DNA of 64,000 nt, taken from the NCBI GenBank assembly GCA_937965785.1, contig CALCKT010000046.1, positions 1-64,000 on the forward strand. The letters are read 5' to 3'. The stretch comes from an uncultured Propionibacteriaceae bacterium. Its GTDB lineage: Bacteria > Actinomycetota > Actinomycetes > Propionibacteriales > Propionibacteriaceae. The position numbers were made by a program, and so were the translations under genes. Below the pieces are notes generated by a model that was not told where the DNA came from, did no database searches, and saw only the letters and a list, made by a program, of their open reading frames with translations. Within the stretch, counting starts at the first letter, position 1; each line of letters starts with the position of its first letter. Positions 32,547 to 41,641 of this stretch are shown here, in pieces.

Positions 32547-33142
32547 CCCCGGGCGATCCACTCGTCCAGGTGCGGGCGTTCCTTCCCGATGGTTGTGGAG
32601 GGGCCGTGGCCCGTGTTGACGACGGTGTCGTCGGGCAGGATGAGCAGGTGTTCCCGGATCGAGGCGATGATCCGGTCGAAGTCCGAGTAGTCCCAGCGGG
32701 TGGCCCCCGGGCCGCCCTCGAAGAGGGTGTCGCCGGTGAAGACCACCCCGTCGGTGACGAAACACGTCGCGCCCGGGGTGTGCCCCGGGGTCACGACCGC
32801 CCGCAGCGTGACCCCGGCGACCGTGAACTCGTCGCCGTCGGCGATGGGCCGGAACGCCTCGTGCGGGTGGGTTTCCCGCCACAGGAACTCGTCCGCGGGG
32901 TTCAGGTGGATGGGAGGGTCGTCCATCAGGGCCGCGAAGGCCGGGGCTGCCGTCACGTGGTCCCAGTGCCCGTGGGTCAGCAGCACCGCCCTCACCTTCC
33001 GGTCGCCGACGGCGAGTGCGATGCGGTCGGGTTGGTGGGCCGGATCGATGACGATCACTTCCCGGTCATCGCCGACGATCCAGGCGTTGTTGGTGAAGTC
33101 CGGTTGCCCGGGGGCCTCCGTGATCAGTTTCTCGATGTTCAT
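32540..33142 (-). CDS. MBL-fold metallo-hydrolase
   Basis: 200 aa. The metal-binding motif HGHWDH (HxHxDH) lies in VLLTHGHWDHVTAA at about residues 75-85. A further His in TPGHTPGA and GDTLF provide the remaining ligands, and a final His lies in NTGHGP. Length and motifs fit the glyoxalase-II-like branch that hydrolyses thioesters or related small substrates. The actual substrate is unknown. It is the first gene of a two-gene unit with the hypothetical protein. Confidence 0.9.
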   Translation of the reverse strand: MNIEKLITEAPGQPDFTNNAWIVGDDREVIVIDPAHQPDRIALAVGDRKVRAVLLTHGHWDHVTAAPAFAALMDDPPIHLNPADEFLWRETHPHEAFRPIADGDEFTVAGVTLRAVVTPGHTPGATCFVTDGVVFTGDTLFEGGPGATRWDYSDFDRIIASIREHLLILPDDTVVNTGHGPSTTIGKERPHLDEWIARGW

Positions 33143-33196
33143 GCCACCCAGTCTGCCCGCTTGGCCGAAGCGCCGCGGGAAATCGGGCCGGGCCTC

Positions 33197-33526
33197 TCAG
33201 GAACCTTCCCCCGAGGTGGTCAGGGCGGAGCCCTCGGCGATGGCCTGCAGCGCCGCCAGGTGGGACTTCCACAGCTTGCGGCCCTTCGGGGTGAGGCTGA
33301 ACCAGGTGCGGGGACGTTTCCCGATGTAGCCCTTGCGGACGGCGACGATCCCGAGGCCCTCGAGCTGGCTGGCCTGGCGGGAGAGCACGGAGTCGGAGAC
33401 CTGGAGGTGGTTGCGCAGGGTGGCGAAATCGATCTGCTCTACCCCGGCCAGCCCTGCCACCAGCGAGAAACGAACCGGGTTGGTGAACTCGTCCACCAGC
33501 TTGTGCCGGGGATGTCCGGTGCTCAT
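33197..33526 (-). CDS. Winged-helix transcriptional regulator (MarR/PadR-like)
   Basis: 109 aa. A compact winged helix covers most of the protein: NPVRFSLVAGLAGVEQIDFATLRNHLQVSDSVLSRQASQLEGLGIV, then a wing with GKRPRTWFSLTPKGRKLW. The family is known for ArsR/MarR-like regulators of about 100 aa that accompany a small membrane protein. Its ATG overlaps the stop of the upstream membrane-protein gene (ATGA), so the two are co-translated. It likely controls that operon from the promoter at 33968-33996. Confidence 0.85.
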   Translation of the reverse strand: MSTGHPRHKLVDEFTNPVRFSLVAGLAGVEQIDFATLRNHLQVSDSVLSRQASQLEGLGIVAVRKGYIGKRPRTWFSLTPKGRKLWKSHLAALQAIAEGSALTTSGEGS

Positions 33527-33930
33527 CTGCGTGCCTCCACGAAGGCGCCGACGAAGGACGCGACCGCTATCACCGCCGCGAGTGGCACCCGGACCGCGGC
33601 TGTGGGGAAGAACATGGAGATGATCCAGCACAGGGTCCAGACCGCCATGTAGATGCCCCAGCGAATCACGAAACCGTTCTTGGCGACCTTCGCGAACGTG
33701 ACCACGAGGATCAGGGGTGCCAGGAGCCAGACCATCATGCCGATGAAGGAGACGGGGTCGAAATCGATGTCGCGATTGGCCAGCAGGTACACGGAGGTGG
33801 CGGCACCCAGGCTCATCTGGGTGGTTATCGTCGGCCATCCCGCGTTTCCCCGGGTGTGGGTGAGGGTGGTCTCGGCCTGCCGCAACAGGTTTGCGGCCTC
33901 CTCGGAGGTGGGGTTCGGGTGTTCGGTCAT
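33523..33930 (-). CDS. Small membrane protein, operon partner of the regulator
   Basis: 135 aa. A soluble N-terminal helix (NPTSEEAANLLRQAETTLTHTRG) precedes four membrane segments (about 38-52, 62-80, 88-106 and 113-130). It is not recognised beyond resemblance to the membrane proteins that are co-encoded with winged-helix regulators in actinobacteria. A clear promoter lies upstream, and the ATGA overlap links it to the regulator. Confidence 0.7.
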   Translation of the reverse strand: MTEHPNPTSEEAANLLRQAETTLTHTRGNAGWPTITTQMSLGAATSVYLLANRDIDFDPVSFIGMMVWLLAPLILVVTFAKVAKNGFVIRWGIYMAVWTLCWIISMFFPTAAVRVPLAAVIAVASFVGAFVEARR

Positions 33931-33967
33931 GTCATCCTCCCGGGATGGCGGGCAACAATTGACAGCT

Positions 33968-33996
33968 AGACTAACAAGTAGTTTCTAAAGTGGCAA
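33968..33996 (-). promoter_or_regulatory. Sigma-70 type promoter of the membrane protein-regulator operon
   Basis: On the minus strand, -35 TTGCCA and -10 TAGTCT are separated by 17 bp, about 40 bp before the ATG at 33930. CAAGTA repeats at 33975 and 33994 overlap it and may bind the winged-helix protein. Confidence 0.65.
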
Positions 33997-34068
33997 GTAA
34001 TTGTTTGGGTCATGTCGGTCAGGTGGCCAGTTTTGACGCCGATCATCCGATGGTGTGTCCGCCGCACG

Positions 34069-34074
34069 TATGGT
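34069..34074 (+). promoter_or_regulatory. -10 box TATGGT before 390-aa paralog B
   Basis: TATGGT ends 7 nt before the ATG at 34082 (leaderless spacing). Confidence 0.55.
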
Positions 34075-34081
34075 CGGGCCC

Positions 34082-35254
34082 ATGAGTCGAGAAGAAGCGA
34101 TCAGGATCCTCGCGACGCATCCCGGGGTGGTCGAGGTGCTGGATGCCCCGCAGCCGGGGGAGCCGGATTCGGGGATGCTGATGTTGCGCCTGGAGGACGA
34201 GCAGGTGATCGGGATCGACCCCCGCCTGGCCGAACCGGTTCACGCCGGCGAGCCCGAGGCCGCCCGCATCGCCCGGGTGCACCGCGCGGTGGACGTCATG
34301 AGCGCTTCCGGTGAGGCGGGCGAGAAGGACCTCGAGGCCGTCGTCCCGCTGGTCCGCAGCGCCGACTACTTCGTGCCACAGGGGCAGCTGGCCCCGGCGG
34401 CGGTGGGGTGGCTAACCGAGTTCATCGGTTTCGGGCTGGCCATCGACGAACCGACCACTCTCCGCGTGGTGTCCGAATCGGATCTGCCGGGCGACCGGAT
34501 CGCGGAGTACGACATCGAGCTCCAGGGCAGGGCCATCGGCAACCTGCGCCTCATGGAGGAGGCCATGGCCTTCTCCGAGATGGGGCTCGGGCCCGATGTG
34601 CTGACCCTGACCACTCCGCCCGGGAACGAGGCGGCCTGGTTCGCGGATGCCGCGGCCATGGAGGAGCTCCTGGGCGGGCTCGGCGAGCGCACGGGTACCA
34701 CCTGGGCGGTTATCCCCGCCCGTCGTAACGATGTCTTCCTGGTCAACGTCGCGACGGACCGCTGGGATGACCTCCTCGACGACCTGGAGGAGGCCGTCCT
34801 CGCCCGCGACGGCATTCATCCGTTGCCCCATGTGGTGGCCAACCGGCGCTGGCAGCTGAGCCTGCCACCGAGGACCTCCCAGCTCGGGAGGCGACTGCAA
34901 AAGCTCAGGCAACACGCGGAGTGGCGTGTCTACGACGTCCTCAAGGATGCGATCCGGAAGGATTACGACCACTACGTGTCCGACTACGAGGACCTCTACT
35001 CCTTCGATGAGCCCTTCTCGATGGCCTTCGTCCCCGAGGACGTGCCCGGTGCCAGCATTCCGGTGGTGGACGTGATCACCTTCGAACGCGGGCACAGCGT
35101 CCTGAACGTGCCCTACGCCGAGGTGGTCGGGCAGCTTCCGCACCTCGTCAAACCCCATCCCGGCACGCACCCGCCGCGGGTGATCGTCACCCACCCCTCG
35201 GAGGAGGACTACGCCCGGCTGAGGTCGCTGAGGCTTCGGGTTTCCTCGCGGTGA
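34082..35254 (+). CDS. 390-aa protein of unknown function, paralog B (DUF1444-like layout)
   Basis: 390 aa, the same length as paralogs A and C. Shared blocks are SREEAIRILATHPGVVEVL at the N-terminus, VVPLVRSADYFVP, LTEFIGFGLAIDEPT, WAVIPARRNDVFLVN, HPLPHVVANRRWQL, GASIPVVDVITF and the final HPGTHPPRVIVTHPSEED. The start is set at 34082 because it aligns with both paralogs and follows a -10 box; an earlier in-frame ATG at 34055 lies in the promoter. No known function. It is somewhat closer in its N-terminal half to A than to C by eye. Confidence 0.75.
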   Translation: MSREEAIRILATHPGVVEVLDAPQPGEPDSGMLMLRLEDEQVIGIDPRLAEPVHAGEPEAARIARVHRAVDVMSASGEAGEKDLEAVVPLVRSADYFVPQGQLAPAAVGWLTEFIGFGLAIDEPTTLRVVSESDLPGDRIAEYDIELQGRAIGNLRLMEEAMAFSEMGLGPDVLTLTTPPGNEAAWFADAAAMEELLGGLGERTGTTWAVIPARRNDVFLVNVATDRWDDLLDDLEEAVLARDGIHPLPHVVANRRWQLSLPPRTSQLGRRLQKLRQHAEWRVYDVLKDAIRKDYDHYVSDYEDLYSFDEPFSMAFVPEDVPGASIPVVDVITFERGHSVLNVPYAEVVGQLPHLVKPHPGTHPPRVIVTHPSEEDYARLRSLRLRVSSR

Positions 35255-35288
35255 GGCGCCGCCCACCCCGATCTCCCCGGTGACGTGA

Positions 35289-35891
35289 TCACTGGGGTTT
35301 CTCGCTCTCGCGGATGAGGGAGATGGCCAGGGGGGTGAGCAGCTGGCGGACGCTGTCCCCGTTGTAGCCTTGGATCTCGTAGGAGTACAGCGCATCGAAG
35401 ATGGTGAGGATGTGCTCGGTGGGGAGCACGAACTTCACGTCCATCCTCGCCGCCAGGCTCTCGATGAACCCGACGAGGGCCGGGCGGGTCTCCTCGTTGA
35501 GCTGTTCGAGCCGGGTCACCAGGCCGGGGGAGCGCAGCGCCCGCAGGCGGATCTCCGTGAGGGTGACCTTCATCTCCCGGCTGGGTGCGAGGACCTTCAG
35601 GAAATGCTCCAGGGTGGTGCTGGTCACCGTCTCGACGTCCGCATCCGGGGGTAGTTCCGCGATGGTCTCGGACAGGCTGGCGAGCACGTTGTCGCGGTAG
35701 CGTTCGATGATGGCCATGCACAGGTCATCCTTGGACGTGAAATTGGAGTAGAAGGCCCCCCTGGTGAATCCCGCGGCCTCGCACAGCTGTTCCACGCTGG
35801 TCGCGTCAATGCCCCGGGCCGCGAACTGGGTGATGGCTGCCTCCACCAGCCGGCCCACGGTGGCCTCCCGGCGCGGCGTCAGGTCGGTCAT
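35289..35891 (-). CDS. TetR family regulator of the MMPL operon
   Basis: 200 aa. The TetR helix-turn-helix is at about 10-55 (ATVGRLVEAAITQFAARGIDATSVEQLCEAAGFTRGAFYSNF), followed by a typical effector domain. The gene is divergent from the MMPL exporter; a long inverted repeat (35950-35994) lies between them. The ATG at 35891 follows the -10 box TAGACT by 7 nt, so it is probably leaderless. The likely role is repression of the exporter pair and of itself. Confidence 0.9.
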   Translation of the reverse strand: MTDLTPRREATVGRLVEAAITQFAARGIDATSVEQLCEAAGFTRGAFYSNFTSKDDLCMAIIERYRDNVLASLSETIAELPPDADVETVTSTTLEHFLKVLAPSREMKVTLTEIRLRALRSPGLVTRLEQLNEETRPALVGFIESLAARMDVKFVLPTEHILTIFDALYSYEIQGYNGDSVRQLLTPLAISLIRESEKPQ

Positions 35892-35898
35892 GCCCGTC

Positions 35899-35904
35899 AG
35901 TCTA
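35899..35904 (-). promoter_or_regulatory. -10 box TAGACT of the TetR gene
   Basis: On the minus strand TAGACT ends 7 nt before the ATG at 35891. Confidence 0.5.
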
Positions 35905-35941
35905 GTGGTTTCGTGCCCCGGCCCGGGCGGGGGCACCGGGC

Positions 35942-35994
35942 TTGAAGTCTCGATACAGTCTTGTATTCTGTGTCAGGATTCATGACTGTATCGA
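35942..35994. promoter_or_regulatory. Promoter and TetR operator of the MMPL-YhgE operon
   Basis: A perfect 11-bp inverted repeat, TCGATACAGTC (35950-35960) and GACTGTATCGA (35984-35994), has a 23-bp spacer. It overlaps a promoter with -35 TTGAAG (35942) and -10 TATTCT (35964), 16 bp apart. Binding here would block transcription. Confidence 0.65.
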
Positions 35995-36004
35995 AGTGGG
36001 GAAG

Positions 36005-38650
36005 ATGTCCGCTCAGCTCTACGCCCTCGGTCGCTGCTGTTTCAGACACGCGAAACTGGTTCTCGCCGCATGGCTGGTCGTCGTCCTGGCCGTGGGTGGT
36101 GCGGCCCTGGCCTTCCGGGGCAGTTTCGCGGACGTGTTCAAGATTCCCGGCTCCTCCTCCCAGGTGGCCCTCGACAAGCTGCACATGACCTTCCCGCAGG
36201 GCGCCATGACCCAGGCCACCGCGATCTTCGTGGCCCCGGAGGGCGGCCGGGTCGACGACTTCCGCGGCGTCATCGAGGACACCGTCACCGAGCTGGATGC
36301 GATCGATTTCGTGGACTCGGCCACCTCCCCTTGGGACGAGCGGATCTCGGGAATGGTCTCCGACGACGGCCGGGCCGCCATCGTCACGGTCCTGATCGAT
36401 GTCAAGGGCGCCCCGAGCAACGAGCAGCTCGCGCAACTCACCGCCGTCGCCGAACGCATGTCCCAGCGGCTGCCGCAGGGCGCCACCCTCGACATGGGGG
36501 GCCAGGCCTTCAACATCGAACTGCCGAGTATGAGCGTCACGGAGATCGCGGGCCTGGGGGTCGCACTGGTGGTGCTGGCGCTGGTGCTCGGTTCCCTGGT
36601 GGCCTCGGGGCTGCCGCTGCTGACCGCGGTCACGGGGGTGGGGGTGACCATGGCCGTCATGCTGCTCATCGCCCGCCTGGCCAGCATCAACTCCACCACC
36701 CCGATGCTGGCGGTGATGCTGGGGCTCGCGGTCGGCATCGACTACGCCCTGTTCATCCTCTCCCGCCACCGCAACCAGCTGGGCGAGGGCATGACGGCGG
36801 AGGAATCGACGGCCCGCGCCGTCGGGACCGCCGGTTCGGCGGTGGTGTTCGCCGGGCTGACGGTGTTCATCGCCCTTCTCGGGCTCGGGGTCTCGGGGAT
36901 CCCGTTCCTCACCGTGATGGGTGCGTTCGCTGCCCTGGCCATCGTGCTGGCGGTGTTCATCGCGCTGACGATGCTGCCCGCGCTGATGGGGCTGCTGGGG
37001 GAGCGGCTGCGGCCCCGGCCGAGGAGGCCCCGGCGCCCTGGAACCCACAGGGGTGGCGTGTTCGCGTGGTGGGGTCGCGTCACCACCGGGCATCCCGTCG
37101 TGGTGCTGCTGGTCGTGGTGGCCGGTCTCGGGGCGCTGACGATCCCGGGCCTGGGTTTGCGCACCGCTCTGCCGAACTCCGGGCAGCACGCCGCGGGCGC
37201 TCCGGATCGTGTCACCTACGACCTGATCTCGCAGCACTTCGGGGTGGGGCGCAACGGCCCGCTGGTGCTGACCGCCGACGTCATCTCCAGCAAGGATCCG
37301 CTGAAACTGGTGGCCGACCTCAAGGAGGAGGTGGAGGCGATCGACGGTGTCGCCGCGGTGCCGCTGGCCACCCCCAACCAGAATGCGGAGGTCGCGATGC
37401 TCCAGGTGGTGCCCACCACCGGTTCCGACGACCCCGCCACCGCAGACCTCGTCCAGACCCTGCGCGACCGGCACGACCAGTGGCTGGAACGCTACGGCGT
37501 CGAGACCGCCGTAACGGGCATGACCGCCATGCAGATCGACGTCAACTCCCGTCTCGTGGGGGCGCTGCTGCCGTTCGGGATACTCGTGGTCGGGTTGTCG
37601 CTGGTGCTGCTGGCCGCGGTGTTCCGGTCGGTGTGGGTGCCCGTAAAGGCCACCCTCGGTTTCCTGCTGTCGGTCGGGGCCGCTTTCGGGGCCACCAAAC
37701 TCGTGTTCAACGACGGCTACCTGAAGGAAATGGTGAACCTGGAACGCGGGATGCCCGTGATCTCCTTCCTGCCAATCCTGCTGATGGGAATCCTGTTCGG
37801 CCTGGCCATGGACTACGAGGTGTTCCTCGTCTCCCGGATCCGCGAGGAGTACGTGCACGGCAAGAAACCCGTCGACGCGATCCGTGACGGCATGGCCGCA
37901 TCCGGGCCGGTGGTGGTGGCCGCCGCCGTGATCATGTTCTCGGTGTTCGCGTTCTTCGTCCCGGAGGGCATCAGCTCCATCAAACAGATCGCCTTCGCTC
38001 TCGCCGTCGGGGTGGCGATCGACGCCTTCTGCGTGCGCATGACGCTGGTGCCGGCGGTGATGGCGCTGCTCGGGAAGCGGGCCTGGTGGCTGCCGCGCTG
38101 GCTGGACAAGGCGCTGCCCACCTTCGATGTCGAGGGCGAGGTCCTCACGGAGAAACTGAAACTGGCCCGGTGGCCCGGCGGCGACCACCTGCTCTACGCC
38201 GAGGAGGTCGCGGTCGAGGGACTGCTGCCGCCCACCAGCCTGGTGCTGGAGGCCGGGAACGTGATCGGCGTCGCGGGCCCCGTCTCGTCCAGGACCGGGT
38301 TGGCGCTGGCGCTTTCGGGCAGGCTCGGCATCACCTCGGGGCGCGCCCGGGTGGCGGGGGAGCTGCTGCCCGGAGCCGCCACCGCCGTGCACCGCCGCAC
38401 CCGCTACGCCGACCTCACCAACGACCCCACCGCCCTGTCCTCGCTGCGCCCCATCCCGGGCAGCGTCGTCTTCGTCGACTCGGTGGAGACCATCGATGTC
38501 GGTGACGAACGCCTGGCCGGTCTGATCGACCGGTTCCGCGGCGATGGAACCTCGGCGCTGGTGCTGTGCGCCAGCAGCGAATCGATCCTCGAAGCCCTTC
38601 CCGTCGACGGCGTGTTCGTCGTCGACCAGCCCGTCAGGAGCATCCGATGA
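36005..38650 (+). CDS. MMPL/RND exporter with degenerate ABC-ATPase-like tail
   Basis: 881 aa. Residues 1 to about 695 are a typical 12-helix MMPL protein: membrane anchor at 18-38, extracellular loop, helices 2-6 with GLAVGIDYALFILSRHR, a second loop, and helices 7-12 with GLAMDYEVFLVSRIREEYVHG. The last 180 residues or so resemble an ABC ATPase (VEGLLPPTSLVLEAGNVIGVAG, then LALALSGRLGITSGRARVAGELLPG) but have GPVSSRTG where Walker A should be, and no LSGGQ or DEP. The tail is therefore presumably non-catalytic. The start at 36005 begins MSAQLYALGRCCF. It overlaps the YhgE gene (ATGA). Confidence 0.85.
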   Translation: MSAQLYALGRCCFRHAKLVLAAWLVVVLAVGGAALAFRGSFADVFKIPGSSSQVALDKLHMTFPQGAMTQATAIFVAPEGGRVDDFRGVIEDTVTELDAIDFVDSATSPWDERISGMVSDDGRAAIVTVLIDVKGAPSNEQLAQLTAVAERMSQRLPQGATLDMGGQAFNIELPSMSVTEIAGLGVALVVLALVLGSLVASGLPLLTAVTGVGVTMAVMLLIARLASINSTTPMLAVMLGLAVGIDYALFILSRHRNQLGEGMTAEESTARAVGTAGSAVVFAGLTVFIALLGLGVSGIPFLTVMGAFAALAIVLAVFIALTMLPALMGLLGERLRPRPRRPRRPGTHRGGVFAWWGRVTTGHPVVVLLVVVAGLGALTIPGLGLRTALPNSGQHAAGAPDRVTYDLISQHFGVGRNGPLVLTADVISSKDPLKLVADLKEEVEAIDGVAAVPLATPNQNAEVAMLQVVPTTGSDDPATADLVQTLRDRHDQWLERYGVETAVTGMTAMQIDVNSRLVGALLPFGILVVGLSLVLLAAVFRSVWVPVKATLGFLLSVGAAFGATKLVFNDGYLKEMVNLERGMPVISFLPILLMGILFGLAMDYEVFLVSRIREEYVHGKKPVDAIRDGMAASGPVVVAAAVIMFSVFAFFVPEGISSIKQIAFALAVGVAIDAFCVRMTLVPAVMALLGKRAWWLPRWLDKALPTFDVEGEVLTEKLKLARWPGGDHLLYAEEVAVEGLLPPTSLVLEAGNVIGVAGPVSSRTGLALALSGRLGITSGRARVAGELLPGAATAVHRRTRYADLTNDPTALSSLRPIPGSVVFVDSVETIDVGDERLAGLIDRFRGDGTSALVLCASSESILEALPVDGVFVVDQPVRSIR

Positions 38651-41289
38651 GACCTGAAAGCATTCATTCCGGACATCGCCTCGGTTGGCCGGGGCTCGTC
38701 GTGCTGGCCCTGGTGCCGCTGCTCGCGGTCGGCGCCCTGCTGGGGCTGGTGCGCGGCAGCAACAACCAGGGAATCCAAGCCGCCGTGGTCAACCACGACA
38801 AGGCGGTGACCGTCAACGGCCAGATCGTGCCGCTGGGGCGGCAGTTGGCCTCCGAGATGGTGGCCCGGGAGGGAACCAACATCTCGTGGACCATCGCCGA
38901 TGCCGAGGACGCCGAGGCCGGGTTGAAAGACGGCCGCTACTCCGCCGTGGTCACCATCCCCGAGGGGTTCTCCGAGGCCGCCACCTCCTTCAGCAGCAAC
39001 GACGCCGCCATCGCGAAACAGGCCACCATAGACGTCGTGGTTTCCAAGAACGCGCCCTTCGCCGACGCGGCCCTTGCACACGACATCGCGGGCCTGGCCA
39101 CCGACACCATCAACGCCACCCTCACCAAGGCCTACCTGGAGAACATCTACATCGGTTTCAACAAGGTGGGGGAGCAGTTCAAGCAGGTCGTCGACGGGGC
39201 GGGCAAACTCAATGAGGCCGGCTCCCAGCTCGCCGACGGCGCAACCACCGCCGCCGAGAACTCCGGGAAGCTCGCCGACGGGCTTGGTGAGCTGTCCACC
39301 CAGGGGCAGAAACTCGGCAGCGCCGCGAACACCCTGGCCGAGGGGTCGCAGAAACTCAGCGGCGCAGCGGGAACCCTGGCGGGCGGGGCAGGGAACCTCG
39401 CGAACGGCACCCGGAGCTTCGCGGGGGGCATCGCACAGCTGAACGCCCAGGCGCCGCGGCTCGCGGACGGGGTCAACCAGCTCACCGACGGGGCCACGCC
39501 ACTGCTGGAGGGGGTTCCCGGATACACCTCGGGCACCGTCGGTGTCCTCGACGGGGTGGGTGAACTGCGAAACGGCTTGGCACAGCTCGAATCCAGCCTG
39601 AACTCCCAGCTCGACCCGGAGGCCATGAAGGAGGCCCAGGCGGCCCTCGGACAGCTCGTCCCGGCGCTGCGCGAGGCCCAGCAGGCCCTCAAACAGTACT
39701 TCCCGGGGGCGAGCGACATCACCATCGAGGAGGTGCGTTCCAAACTCGCGGCCTTCGACGCACAGCTGAACAAGCTCGACTCCACCCTGGCCGGTTACGC
39801 CTCCGGTGAGACCCCGCCGCCTTCGGAACTGAAGGAGTTCGCCCAGCGGCTGGTCGCGAACTGGAAGTGCCCGATCGAGGACGCCGAAACCTGCAAGCTG
39901 CTCCGAGAGGCCTACCAGCAGGGGGTCGGGGATGCCCTGACCAAGGGTTTCCAGCAGGGGGCGAAAGCAGCCCTCGGGGTGCTGCAGCAAACCGACCCGA
40001 AGACCGGAAAGACCCTGCTGGAAACCGCCCGCGGGTTCTCGCGGATGGGATTGGGAATGACCGAGTCGGCCATCAAGCTGCGCGACGCGATGGCCAAGAT
40101 CGTGCCCGCTGGAACCGATCCCCTGACCGCCCTGGAGCAGCTGCCGTCGAAGATCACCGAGCAGGCGCAGAAACTGACCGGCGGGGTCACGAAACTCCGC
40201 GAGGGCGCCGACACCATCCTCACCAAGGCCGAGCCGCTGCGCACCAACGCCGAACAGCTCGGCACCGGCGCAACCCAGCTGCTGGGCGGTTTGCGGCAGC
40301 TGCGGAACCAGACCTCCGCGTTGCCGGCCGCGACGGCCCGCCTGGCCGAGGGGGCGAATCAACTCGCCAGCGGATCGTCGAAGCTGGCCGACGGGGCCGG
40401 GCAGCTCTCCTCGGGGGTGGGGCAGCTCTCCTCCGGGGCCGGGCAGCTGGCCGACGGCACCGGCAGGTACGTGACCGGCGTCGGCCAGGCCGCCGACGGG
40501 GCAACCCAGCTCGCCGCGGGGCTGCTGCGGCTCGGCGCGGGGTCGCGGGAACTGTCGCAGGGGCTCGGGACCTTCCACGACAAGCTCTCCGAGGCCGGGG
40601 ACAAGCTGCCCAGCTACAGCGATTCCGACCGCGACACGTTGTCGCAGGTGGTCGCCTCGCCCGTGCTGAAGGACGGGAAGGTCTACGAGGCGATGATGGT
40701 GCCGCTGGCCGCGCTGCTCGCGGTGGCGGCCCTGTGGCTCGGGTCGCTGCTGTCGTGGAGCTTCGCGCGTCCCGTTCCCTCCGACCTGATCGCGTCCTCC
40801 CGCACCAGCGCGACCCTGTGGCTGCGCACCCTCTGGCCCCCGGCCGCGCTCGGAGCGGTCCAGGGCCTGCTGCTCGGCGTCACGGTCGGCATGGCACTCG
40901 AACTGACGCCGGGACGCACCATCGGCGCGGCCGCCCTGCTGGCGATGGTCGGGGTGAGTTTCGCCGTCGTCAACCACGCCCTGACCGGCTGGTTCGGCAA
41001 CGTGGGCCGCGGGATCTCGGTGCTGGCCCTGGTGATCACCGTCGCCCTCGGGCTGACCTCCACCACACCGGGCTGGGTCCAGGGGGTCGCGGGAATCTCG
41101 CCGCTGCACAACGGTTTGCTGCTGGTGCGTACCTTCCTGGCCAGCGGGTCGGGCCTGGTGGCGCTCGGCGGGGCGGCCCTGCTGTTCGGGGCGATCGCCG
41201 TCGGGTTGTCGTACCTGGCGATCGCAACCCGCCGGCGCCTGACCGCCGACCAGTTCCGCAGCCGCGTGGTAAGGGCAGTGGGGGTGTAA
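38647..41289 (+). CDS. YhgE/Pip domain membrane protein
   Basis: 880 aa. An N-terminal membrane helix (GLVVLALVPLLAVGALLGLV) and the YhgE/Pip N-domain (AAVVNHDKAVTVNG...) are followed by a long region of repeated LxxGxxxLxxG-type heptads (LADGxxQLxxGxxQL; about 190-280 and 560-660), probably an extended coiled coil. Five or six C-terminal membrane helices of ABC-2-permease type close the protein. Relatives include phage-infection protein and EsaA-like proteins. It is co-translated with the MMPL protein, so the two may form an envelope export system. Confidence 0.85.
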   Translation: MRPESIHSGHRLGWPGLVVLALVPLLAVGALLGLVRGSNNQGIQAAVVNHDKAVTVNGQIVPLGRQLASEMVAREGTNISWTIADAEDAEAGLKDGRYSAVVTIPEGFSEAATSFSSNDAAIAKQATIDVVVSKNAPFADAALAHDIAGLATDTINATLTKAYLENIYIGFNKVGEQFKQVVDGAGKLNEAGSQLADGATTAAENSGKLADGLGELSTQGQKLGSAANTLAEGSQKLSGAAGTLAGGAGNLANGTRSFAGGIAQLNAQAPRLADGVNQLTDGATPLLEGVPGYTSGTVGVLDGVGELRNGLAQLESSLNSQLDPEAMKEAQAALGQLVPALREAQQALKQYFPGASDITIEEVRSKLAAFDAQLNKLDSTLAGYASGETPPPSELKEFAQRLVANWKCPIEDAETCKLLREAYQQGVGDALTKGFQQGAKAALGVLQQTDPKTGKTLLETARGFSRMGLGMTESAIKLRDAMAKIVPAGTDPLTALEQLPSKITEQAQKLTGGVTKLREGADTILTKAEPLRTNAEQLGTGATQLLGGLRQLRNQTSALPAATARLAEGANQLASGSSKLADGAGQLSSGVGQLSSGAGQLADGTGRYVTGVGQAADGATQLAAGLLRLGAGSRELSQGLGTFHDKLSEAGDKLPSYSDSDRDTLSQVVASPVLKDGKVYEAMMVPLAALLAVAALWLGSLLSWSFARPVPSDLIASSRTSATLWLRTLWPPAALGAVQGLLLGVTVGMALELTPGRTIGAAALLAMVGVSFAVVNHALTGWFGNVGRGISVLALVITVALGLTSTTPGWVQGVAGISPLHNGLLLVRTFLASGSGLVALGGAALLFGAIAVGLSYLAIATRRRLTADQFRSRVVRAVGV

Positions 41290-41455
41290 CCGGGTCCGGG
41301 ACGCTCCTGTGCCCTGATCAGGAACCCGGTTGCGCGGCACCCCCGGAACGGGAGCTGGGCGCCGAGCGGGATTCAGGCCGCAGCGACTGCGCCCTGGGGG
41401 AGCACGGACCGGATGCCCCCCCAGGCGACGAAGAGCCGCCAAACACCCGGACGAC

Positions 41456-41501
41456 ATGACGCCATTTGCATGGTTGAAATGACGCCATATGGACGGTTGC
41501 A
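41456..41501 (+). repeat. 23-bp tandem repeat
   Basis: Two adjacent 23-bp units start ATGACGCCAT (41456-41478, 41479-41501) and are similar throughout. They lie in the otherwise featureless 41290-41641 stretch between the convergent YhgE and Fic genes. Confidence 0.55.
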
Positions 41502-41641
41502 TTGGCGCCAACTGCCGGGTTGGGGCGGCTGCTGGCGAGAGAAACGGGAGGAAGGGCGGCTCGACGACTATCTGCCGCGTTTCACGGATCCGGATGGTGC
41601 CGTGCCCTTCCCGTTTCGGGCCCTGCGACCCCGACCGGCAT

